From Podochytrium sp. JEL0797 (lineage: Eukaryota > Chytridiomycota > Chytridiomycetes > Chytridiales > Chytriomycetaceae), in assembly GCA_027596195.1 (NCBI GenBank), contig JADGJG010000662.1, forward strand, positions 1 through 14,530: a stretch of DNA of 14,530 nt, given 5' to 3'. The translations under genes and the position numbers were made by a program. Each line of letters starts with the position of its first letter. The stretch's first letter is position 1. Of the stretch, positions 7,450 to 14,530 are shown piece after piece. The notes under the pieces were generated by a model. That model was not told where the DNA came from, made no database searches, and saw only the letters and a program-made list of their open reading frames with translations.

Positions 7450-7700
7450 CTAGGCAATCAGATACTCTGCCAGTAGAATGCGTCTGGGGCTGTTTTTGAT
7501 CACGCCGGGAATCCAATTGATGTGCTCAATCGCAGACACTGCATCCCGCAACGAGTTGTTCATCTTGCGCGTGGCGGTCGCGTAGGCATTGAGTGCTCTG
7601 ACTTCTTTCGCATCGGATTCCAGCCAGTCCTCCTTGTCAAGGCCAACAGTTCCGAAAAAGTGATGGTTCTTGAACAGCTCTTCTTTGCAGCATCCAAAGC
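7450..7700 (-). CDS. possible terminal exon, unrecognised protein
   Basis: A minus-strand open segment entered through a good acceptor (branch-like ACTAAT, then CACATAG ending at 7701) and closed by TAG at 7452-7450. It encodes ~83 residues of mixed, protein-like composition (…FKNHHFFGTVGLDKEDW…, ending PRRILLAEYLIA). No family is recognised. The matching upstream exon (7847-7757, hydrophobic SGSALAFSIALSIEGFWEVV) ends at a GTACGT donor, giving a 56-nt intron, but the two frames are out of register by one base. Either a different donor is used or the gene is broken. Confidence 0.3.
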
Positions 7701-7756
7701 CTATGTGCAACGTTCCGATTAGTTTCACTCAATAAAACCAAATTGAATCCACGTAC

Positions 7757-7847
7757 CTCTCGTTTTATAACAACCTCCCAAAATCCCTCAATCGACAACG
7801 CGATACTGAAAGCGAGCGCGCTGCCACTGCAGCATACGATGGAACAC
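7757..7847 (-). pseudogene. possible hydrophobic exon out of frame with its neighbour
   Basis: The segment between an acceptor (ATTCACAG, exon from 7847) and a GTACGT donor (7756-7755) encodes about 30 residues with a potential membrane-spanning core (SGSALAFSIALSIEGFWEVV). Splice signals on both sides are good. However, the frame ends in phase 0 while the next segment (7700-7450) needs one carried base. I label it a possible broken gene. It could also be a wrong exon choice on my part. Confidence 0.22.
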
Positions 7848-8094
7848 CTGTGAATCATATGATCAGTACATGCGTCTAGACTGCAAGCTTGAGGGTTTTA
7901 CCGTTGTCGCCTGCAGGAGTCGTGGGGGGAGCTTGTGTACGACCTCGATTGGCAACTGAGGCAGGCGAGTTCTCTGTTCACGAGAGTGTCAATGGCCGTC
8001 GATCGAAGAAGATGCACAATACCTTGATCGTGGTCACGGTCGTCGGCGGCAGCCTCGTCATCGACATCCATGGCCACGTTGACGCTAACATCGT

Positions 8095-8496
8095 TTACGG
8101 AGCGAGACCCTGGAGATGGCAGCCATCAGTTTGATACATGCTTGTGTTGAAGGCATTGTTACCTGGGGCAGGTCTGCTGGAAGATCTGGCAGAACCAAAT
8201 CCGATTGACTTGAGGTGTTGGCGTTTGACTTGGCGAAAAATCGCCATCGATAAACCAAAACTCTTCAACAATTCATAGAAAATCAACCACAGCGCCCACA
8301 GAAATCTGTCCACACTTTTCGATAAAATATTGGCAGCAGATTCTGTGGGCCTTGGAATCAGTGAAAAATGTTGAAGGATGCGTGCCCTGACTTGCTGTGC
8401 GAATCTAAAGTCGCCAAATGGGTAAAAAAAAACGCTTTTCGCAACACCAGGACCAAAATCGACAAATCTGTGGACATAAAATTCTTGAAAATATAG
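8095..8496 (-). CDS. possible internal exon or gene remnant, unrecognised
   Basis: This minus-strand frame is open for 133 codons between TGA at 8499-8497 and TAA at 8097-8095. The composition is protein-like: an aromatic, basic stretch (YVHRFVDFGPGVAKSVFFYP), then a hydrophobic segment (RFLWALWLIFYELLKSFGL), then a Ser/Arg/Pro tail. An acceptor-like CCACAG lies just inside the 5' end, and a donor-like GTAACA follows SSRPAPG near 8166, so the true exon would be about 8470-8165. No initiator ATG precedes it, and the upstream 8500-8788 has no consistent frame. No domain is recognised. It may belong with the segments at 7450-7847 as one decayed gene. Confidence 0.28.
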   Translation of the reverse strand, partial: LYFQEFYVHRFVDFGPGVAKSVFFYPFGDFRFAQQVRARILQHFSLIPRPTESAANILSKSVDRFLWALWLIFYELLKSFGLSMAIFRQVKRQHLKSIGFGSARSSSRPAPGNNAFNTSMYQTDGCHLQGLAP

Positions 8497-8499
8497 TCA

Positions 8500-8788
8500 A
8501 GATGCATTTATCGTTGAGTTTGTTCGGATTGGATTCGATTTCAAGTGAAGCTTGGCGCGATCTGGAAGGACCACATTTGACCGCGTCTCCCTAGACCCCA
8601 CTTTTTAATTTCGAAGATATTATTGGATATTCCAGTTGAGAATCCTTTCTTTATTCTCCTCTAAAAAATTCAGATCTGTCAAACTTCCGGTCGAGGCTTA
8701 ATTGGCTGCGCGGAACAGAAGGTTTGAGGGGACTGAAAATGGCGATTTTTCCCAAACCTTAAATAAGAAGAAAAGGAATACTTTTTAA
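8500..8788. other. intergenic / 3' flank of the HNH-like gene
   Basis: AT-rich stretch with short broken frames. On the minus strand AATAAA lies at 8655-8650, 134 nt after the stop of the gene ending at 8789, and may be its poly(A) signal. Nothing else is supported. Confidence 0.4.
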
Positions 8789-10089
8789 TCAAAAGTCAAT
8801 ATAATTCAAATCCTTTCGCCCTTGATCCCTCCACTGATCAGCAGTGCGCTCCATTTTCCAGTTCAAACAAAACTTGAAATCGTCCACGTCCATCACGTGC
8901 AGTGTTGTTGACCACACCAATTCGGACAGAGATTGTGACCCCTTCTTCAACCTCCTACTGAAGGCTTGCGCAAGGCTCGTGTCGAAAAATTCAATGTAAA
9001 CGTGAATTTCGCACCGTCCCGTCGCGAGGTTGACGTCAGGAGCGCGAGATTTGAAGGCGATCAACATTCCCGGAACTTGCGCATTGATTCCATCAAACAG
9101 ATTGTGGAGGTCTTTGGAAAGGAGAATAATGTTGTTGTCGCTGTTCTTGAATGCTTGCAGCTGTCCCGAGCTGCAAAGGGACTTACTTGTCCACGAGATG
9201 GCATTTGGTAGAAGCAATGACTAAAGATCATCTCATCTTCGATTCTCTGGAATGCGAAAAGAGGGTCACTGATGTCGACAACCGATGTGACTGCATCATG
9301 TTCATGCAATTTTGCCGTCGAGGTCTGAGGCGATATTTCGTTGGCAGAAGGATCGTAATGTGTGCTCAGCACCCTTTGTAGAGTACAACTTGCAGGCACC
9401 GGCACAACAGTAACCTCGAACGATTCGAGTGATAGACACAGAGAGGTGTTCAATTGGTGACAGAATCCGTCAAAATATTTCCGCAGCGCCGTCTCAAACG
9501 CGTAAACGCTGGCTTCTGCTTTGAAGACAACATCGGCGAGCAGGCGGCCCTCCTCGTCATAACGGATCGAATCTTCCTTCCCAAAACGTAGGTCATAAAA
9601 GGCCACGTTTTCAAAGGCAAACAAAAACCGATGGTAGTTGCTGCACCCACAATAGAAAGGGAGCACTTCCACACTTGCAACCGAGCCGGTGCAACGTTCA
9701 ATTTGATGATCAGGACTAACCTTGCATTCCACCCCCCCCTCAATCGCCGAAATCGGGAAATCCGGCGCAAGAGCAGAGGTTTCCAAGCCACAGTGCAGCG
9801 TGAGATGTACGGCCGAGACCTGGTCGAGCAACGGCGTCGATATTCTCTTGAATTCCAGAATCAAATCGCCCGCGCTGAAGATCGACTGGACCCATTGGCC
9901 AGTGGACAGGATGAGAGCGTGAGTCTTGATACCCAATGGCTGATTGACATCAAGTCCGATGTAGAAAGTTTGGGTTCTTCTTCTTCGCCCATGCCATATT
10001 TTTGACTTATACACCCCCCACCAAAAAAAAATAAAAAAATACACAGGTTTATCCTTTCCGATATGAACGAAACAACGTTTATTTAGCAT
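8789..10089 (-). CDS. unrecognised two-exon protein with HNH-nuclease-like C-terminal pattern
   Basis: Exon 1 (up to 10089-9187) and exon 2 (9145-8789 or 9160-8789) give ~420 aa. The donor GTAAGT at 9186 is strong. Frame is kept only with an intron of 41 nt (acceptor TTCAAG) or 26 nt (acceptor GGGACAG), both unusually short. The N-terminal ~270 residues match nothing I recognise. Across the junction, SHCFYQMPSRG ... NSDNNIILLSKDLHNLFDGI resembles an HNH nuclease core, with a first His, a central Asn and His in DLHNLFDG. The remaining ~100 residues are well formed (GRCEIHVYIEFFDTSLAQAF, LVWSTTLHVMDVDDFKFCL). The start is doubtful: the only upstream ATG (10089) overlaps the AATAAA of BFR1 48 bp after its stop, and a T-rich stretch follows it. 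A missing first exon or a later non-AUG start is possible. Confidence 0.5.
10078..10083 (-). terminator. BFR1 poly(A) signal
   Basis: AATAAA read on the minus strand, ~55 nt after the BFR1 stop codon. It overlaps the first codons of the next gene's only upstream ATG (ATGCTAAATAAACG), which makes that ATG suspect. Confidence 0.5.
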
Positions 10090-10137
10090 CAGTGACCACG
10101 GAAGTCAAAAATATGTCCATCCAACGTCACCCTCTCA

Positions 10138-11853
10138 TCAAGCCTCAATCTCCTCAACAGCCACCTCAGCCTCTCCTTCCATGGCATGCACAGCAGACTC
10201 ATCCCCAGCCTCCGCGGCCGCCTTGATGGCAGCAACACGTGCCTCAGCAGCAGCCTTGTTCTTCAAAGTCTGAGCAGCCTGGTCCGCAACATACGCCGCC
10301 TTCTTTTCCTCAATCGCAGAAATGGCCGCGTCCACACTGGCGCTGCCGGCAACCGGGATTTCGAGCTTCAACTTGGCAAACAGGTCGAGCGTCACGAGAT
10401 CAATCTTGAGAGTCTTGGTGGATTTGGCGACGGGAGTGGCAGCAGAGTGGTTCTTCTTGCCCTTGCCCTTCTTTCCACCACCCATGAACATGTCCTCCTC
10501 GCGGTCGTCCTTCTTTTTCAACGCAACGGCTCCCTGGGGGAGAGCAGAGTCGACCGTGCGGAGGTTCGTGGCCGCAAACGCAGAAGTGGTCGCCTCGGCA
10601 GCGTTCGCAACCACCTTCCCAGAAGTCGAGTACGGTGCCAAGAACGAAATGAGAGTTTCGCACGTCTGAATCTCCTCGAGGAACGCGGGAATCTCGGCAT
10701 TCTCCAACGCCAACTCCGCGGCAGCCTGCAAACGCTCCGTCTGCGCCTGCTTCTGCTGATCCTTGTACTCCTGATCCCTTCTGGCCCTGTCCGCCTTGGT
10801 CGCCTCGAACCACTCGTCGTTTCTTCTCTTGAAGTCGTCCCTCGCGGCCCTCTGCGCTTCATACAAACCATCAATCTCAGCCTTGAGCGCCTTCTTTTGG
10901 CCCAAGAGACCTCCAAAGGCGTCCAAGTCCTTCTTCTTGCCGCCATTGAGCTCGTTCAACTCGGCCTTGACCACGTCGTATTGGGCGTTGATTTCGTCCT
11001 TGCGCGGCTTCAAGATGTCGAGTTGGGCTTTGAGGGCGTCGATTTGGGCCTTGTCGGCTTCGATGGTGGAGCCCGAGGAACCCGCGGGTGCAGAGTCGAG
11101 GTTCTTGCGTTGCTTCTTGAGGGCGGAGATGTCGTTGACCATGCGCTTCTCTTCGGACATGGAGAGGTTTCCGGAGGTGATTTGGCGTTCGTACGACCTG
11201 AGCGGTTTTCAGTTAGATTCGGATGTTGTGGGGGTTTGGGAGCGAGAATGGGGGGGTTTCATCAGCTAGGAGATGAACATACTCGATTCTGGACTCAATC
11301 TCGGCAACGTTCCTGATGGCATTGCTGGCGCTCTTGGCATCGTCCGACTGAAACAAAAAAAAATACAACGTCGTCAGCCAACAACCCGCATTAAATAAAT
11401 AACAAAACAACAGTACCTTCTTCTTGATACCAGCAGAGAGAGCCTTGACCTGGTCCATGGTCTTTTGGCGCTGCTCGTTCACCTCCTTGCGCTCCTTGGC
11501 CAACGTATCGAGTTGCGCTCTCAATCCCTGGATCTTGTCGTCGTACGTTCCTTTGATGTTGTCGGATCCTCCGATCGTCTGCTGCAGCGAGGACTGGTAA
11601 TATAATGTTAGATTAGGTTCCAGGCACCAGGGGATCTTGCGAGAGGGTGCCAGGCACGGGCTCGTAAGTGAACTGCAGGAGAGGGGGCAACGTACCATCT
11701 TCTTCTGGAGGGTCTCAATGTTGGCCTTGATGGCATCGAGTTCCTGGGACGCAAGAGGTGAGTAACGGCTTGGTTGTCTCAGGTGCCAATTTGTTGGGTT
11801 TCGGGTCTCACCTCCTGGTACTTTTCCTTGGATGGGCGGTTGCGGAACGACAT
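10138..11853 (-). CDS. BFR1: BFR1 family mRNP/nuclear segregation coiled-coil protein, 5 exons
   Basis: Fungal Bfr1 homologue. In yeast this RNA-binding protein associates with polysomes and mRNPs at the ER, and was found as a suppressor of brefeldin A. Exons 11853-11812, 11743-11696, 11593-11417, 11347-11283 and 11197-10138 join in frame to 463 aa (yeast Bfr1 is 470). Introns are 68, 102, 69 and 85 nt. Nearly the whole N-terminal two-thirds is charged coiled coil (e.g. LRAQLDTLAKERKEVNEQRQ, DALKAQLDILKPRKDEINAQ). The signature block NDEWFEATKADRARRDQEYK then AELALENAEIPAFLEEIQTC is typical of the family. A Gly/Lys-rich stretch (GGGKKGKGKK) lies near residue 350, then a short conserved segment (LDLFAKLKLEIPV) and an Ala/Glu-rich end. 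The start ATG (MSFRNRPSKEKYQEE) fits the family. It is divergent from the Siz-like gene. Confidence 0.93.
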
Positions 11854-12635
11854 AGTGGGATCTAGACAAAGGGGTGGCCGAATGAAGGTCAGTCTGTGGG
11901 TCGGGTGCGAGGGGTGGGGTAGGGTGGGAGGGAGCCAACACGAACAGTTTTGGTGCTTGTTTTTGCGTTTTTGGATCGCTTTGGAAAATTGAGGAACAAG
12001 GCGAGAGCAGAGAATCCTCTTCTTTATCGAATTAAATCCGCACGCCTAATAAGCTCCATTGTAAGTAAGGCAGTCCAAATTACTCTTTTGAAGCGATGTC
12101 CCTCTTTTTTTTAACTTCCTTCCCCTCCCCCTTTCGGTTATGTAGGTAAGTGGGCAGAAAAAACCATGCTCATCAACTAAATTATGTACTTGAGAACTTG
12201 AAATGTTCTGAAACGTTAAGATTTGAGCAAGTTTCTTGATGCCAAATCATTTTTCCACGGTTTGTTTGCTCTTTCTTGGCTCCAGTTAACGGGCGAAGTA
12301 GGACAGATGTGGTGACGCGTTGGTGGCGTCACAACTTGCGCTGGCGGAAGTCTTGGGGTGGGTTGAGGTGGAATTACTGTATGTTTCCAGAAGGAAGCGC
12401 GTTGCGAATTGTCAGATATGTAAATCTTTGAGAAAAAAAAAAGGTGACTCATCTTCCATTCGGCGTCGGAAAGAGATTCCGCTTTCAACAAAGGGTCTCT
12501 TGATCAACTTTCGAGGCGCGGTCTTTGGGTCCAGAGATCAGGCCAGAGGTCGCTTTGGAGGGGGTTCACAGTGAATGGCTTACTCTCTTTTCTTCCACTC
12601 TTCATAACCGGAATTTTTCTGGAATTCGAAAAAAA
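11854..12635. other. divergent promoter region (BFR1 / Siz-like gene)
   Basis: A 782-bp intergenic stretch shared by two divergently transcribed genes. It holds a pyrimidine-rich tract (12100-12135) and the inverted repeat with ACGCGT at 12312-12332. Minor open frames on both strands (12216-12491 minus, 12320-12574 plus) have no motif and are not called. Confidence 0.55.
12312..12332. promoter_or_regulatory. inverted repeat GTGACGC/GCGTCAC with an embedded ACGCGT
   Basis: GTGACGC (12312-12318) and GCGTCAC (12326-12332) are exact reverse complements separated by 7 nt. The left arm extends into ACGCGT (12315-12320), the MluI cell-cycle box bound by fungal MBF. TGACG is also a half-site of ATF/CREB bZIP factors. 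It lies ~300 bp upstream of the Siz-like start and ~460 bp upstream of BFR1. Regulation is inferred from the motif alone. Confidence 0.4.
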
Positions 12636-14380
12636 ATGCTCACATCTGTGGTGTCCGAAAATGCCCTTTCGACGGGGACATCCTCGCTGGTATCCGCCCG
12701 CCTGGCCCTCACACTCACACAGCTCCAGTGCGAACTTGCGATGGACTCGTACAACGACGACGATGCCATGGAGGGCATCGAGGTGCCAGTGGATGCTCGG
12801 CCTTGTACTGACAGCGAAGCCCTTGCTGTTCTCCTGGGACTCCCTGCGGATGTCGTTGCGGAGAGAATGAGGGATGCCTCCAAGATGGGGCAGTTTACGG
12901 TGGTCCAGGTGGGGTGTTTGGGTTGTTTCTCTAGTCACTCTCTCATCGTGTCGTAGCTCAAGAAACTCGCGCGCTTCCTCAGCGACAAACACAACCTCAA
13001 ATTCAAGGCGTGTTCTTCAAAAAAGGAGTGGCTCGAATCCATCCAATCCATCAGAGACAAAATCACGAATCCATTGGACCACTTGTTTGATTCCGACGAA
13101 GACGAACCATCCCACCAAAACACGTCCATTTCGACTTCAGATACTTCCCATCTTCTCAATACCTCTCTCTTACTGCCCCACCCCCTGTCCTTCCAAACCC
13201 CGGACACGAGCCTCACCCTCCCTGCCAACCTCTCGTTCCACACCACCGAACCAATCTTCCAGCTCCCGCAACCCCTTCTCCAAAGCCCAGTACTCCCTGC
13301 TATTCCGCGAACTCCACGGTTTTCGAAACCTTCGCGCAAGTTTTCGTCTAACTCGCCGCTTGTGCAGCACATGCAGAGTCCGTTGGCGAAACAGACGTGT
13401 TTGTCTTCGACAGCAGACGCGGTGGGAGGAAGCTCTTCGACTCCGTACGTTTTGAATGAGGCCTCCTGGGTCCAAAATCGCGTTGTGGGTCCCCGCTCAA
13501 TTTCATTCACCCCTTAGATTCCGAAACCCGCTCCTCTTCCGCGCACTCAATTCCCCAACTCCTTCGAAAAAAGCAAATTCGCCCTTCTCCATGTCCTCGC
13601 CTTCCGCGTCAATAAATCACCACAGCACGCGACCGTCGAATTTGGGCAACACAACGAGTACGACCGCCGCGAACCAGCCGCTCGTGATTGCACTGGGACG
13701 GAGTATTCAGTGGAAACCGACTTCAGGACATTATGCCAACATGGCGAAATTGGTGTGAGTTGAATTTTTAATCCTATGCGAGATGAGACTGGTTGAGTGA
13801 AAACTGATTTGGACCATCCCCCCAAAACACAGCAAGCAAATCCCCGCCATTTTCCACACGTACCATGACTTTTCGCATTACATCCACTCGGAATCCAAAC
13901 TCGCCACGCGGTCGGGTCGTGTTCTCACGCTGCGCTTCTTTTTGACGAAACCCGTGTGTGAAGTGATGCGCAACTTGACGCTGTTTGTGCAGACAGAGTC
14001 TTCTAATATAATGCTGGACTCTGAGTTTGGCGTTCCCATGGGAACGGTGACGAGTGTGAAGGTTGGGGATGGGATGCGGGTTTCAAGGACGGCGGTATGG
14101 GCGCGTTGGGATTCTCAGACGCGGAAAAAATCTAACGTTTTTGTTTTCTCTTCTCCCTAGCACACGCATACCACGGTCTTGGACCTCTCTCCGTTTCTGA
14201 AAGACCTTTCTCCGGAAGTGTGTAGTGCTGCAACGGATCTTCAAGGCCCACCGATTGAAATTACTCTCCAATTCCCAACGGCACGAACGACACCCATCCA
14301 TGCTCTCGTGATTGCGTGTCGTGATCTCGACGCGGAGCAAGCTGCGCTCAAGATTTGTCAACACGCTGTGTTTTCTCAAG
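12636..14380 (+). CDS. PIAS/Siz-like SUMO E3 ligase, 3'-truncated, 5 exons visible
   Basis: Exons 12636-12908, 12957-13444, 13518-13754, 13833-14094 and 14161-14380 join in frame to 493 codons. Introns are 48, 73, 78 and 66 nt. A GTGAGC donor at 14381 shows that more exons follow beyond the window. The start is ATG at 12636 with A at -3; the next in-frame ATG is 12741. Residues ~88-130 (QFTVVQLKKLARFLSDKHNL…SKKEWLESIQSI) are SAP-like. An acidic patch DSDEDE and a long Ser/Thr/Pro-rich linker follow (to ~300). Residues ~330-493 resemble the PINIT domain of PIAS/Siz proteins: RVLTLRFFLTKP, then TTVLDLSPFLKDL, PPIEITLQFP and IHALVIACRDL. The SP-RING that would confirm E3 ligase function is not in the window. 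The assignment rests on domain order and weak motif similarity. Gene structure is more certain than function. Confidence 0.5.
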
Positions 14381-14414
14381 GTGAGCTGAAAATTCGCAAA
14401 ATACTCGCGTTGTT

Positions 14415-14530
14415 TGGGGGGGGGGGGGCGGGGGCCCGGGGGGGGCGGCGGGGGGGGGGGGGGGGGGGTGGTTTTTTTTGGGGGGGGTGGGGGGGGGGGG
14501 GGTTGGGGGGGGGGGGGGGGGGGGGGGGGA
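14415..14530. other. G-homopolymer low-complexity contig end
   Basis: After the donor of the last visible exon and ~34 nt of ordinary intron sequence, the window turns into G runs with scattered C and T. This mirrors the left end. It truncates the Siz-like gene inside its fifth intron and is probably an assembly or sequencing artefact, not genomic sequence. Confidence 0.85.

Noticed and set aside
7889..8134. 81-aa plus-strand ORF with a hydrophobic core
   Set aside because: It begins at a non-ATG codon and overlaps minus-strand segments with better splice signals. There is no independent support.
9171..9186. 16-nt intron (GTAAGT...TTGCAG) in the HNH-like gene
   Set aside because: It would leave the second exon in the wrong frame, and it is below any credible spliceosomal size for a fungus.
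10186..11316. 376-aa plus-strand open frame
   Set aside because: It is antisense to BFR1 and rich in Leu/Arg/Gly because of the coding bias of the opposite strand. BFR1 is strongly supported.
11647..11657. short palindrome GTGCCAGGCAC in BFR1 intron 2
   Set aside because: It is only 5-bp arms inside an intron, expected by chance at this scale.
12525..12635. longer N-terminus for the Siz-like gene starting at 12525
   Set aside because: The codon there is TTG, not ATG. The first in-frame ATG is 12636 and has a favourable A at -3.

Overview
This window looks like nuclear DNA from a fungus. The protein-coding genes are split by short spliceosomal introns, mostly 47-102 nt, with GTAAGT/GTGAGT/GTACGT-type donors. 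AATAAA signals lie downstream of several genes. Two genes are confidently recognised: a PNS1/CTL (SLC44) choline-transporter-like protein and BFR1, a fungal coiled-coil mRNP protein. An early-diverging fungus such as a chytrid is possible, but that is a guess from general style and not from a diagnostic marker. Both window ends (about 1-140 and 14415-14530) are G-homopolymer-dominated sequence and are probably assembly artefacts at contig ends.

Layout: (1) 141-268, a possible 3' end of a truncated plus-strand gene. (2) 560-2810, minus strand, six-exon PNS1-like gene. (3) 3479-4267 and 5688-6440, plus strand, a tandem pair of paralogous small Cys-rich proteins with a GPI-like hydrophobic tail. 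Each is built of two homologous six-cysteine modules, and the duplication includes the promoter, leader and 3' UTR. (4) 4616-5175, minus strand, a small C2H2 zinc-finger gene lying between the two paralogues. (5) 6441-8788, a gene-poor stretch with minus-strand open segments that resemble exons of a decayed or mis-spliced gene. (6) 8789-10089, minus strand, an unrecognised two-exon gene whose C-terminal part has an HNH-nuclease-like pattern. (7) 10138-11853, minus strand, five-exon BFR1. (8) 12636-14380 onward, plus strand, the first five exons of a gene resembling PIAS/Siz SUMO E3 ligases (SAP-like then PINIT-like), cut off by the contig end.

PNS1/paralogue 1, zinc finger/paralogue 2 and BFR1/Siz-like are divergent pairs that share intergenic promoter regions. 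Paralogue 1 and the zinc-finger gene converge. The most distinctive material is the tandem Cys-module pair with its duplicated leader element and the zinc-finger gene between the copies. Functions for that family are unknown, and nothing here proves a new system.
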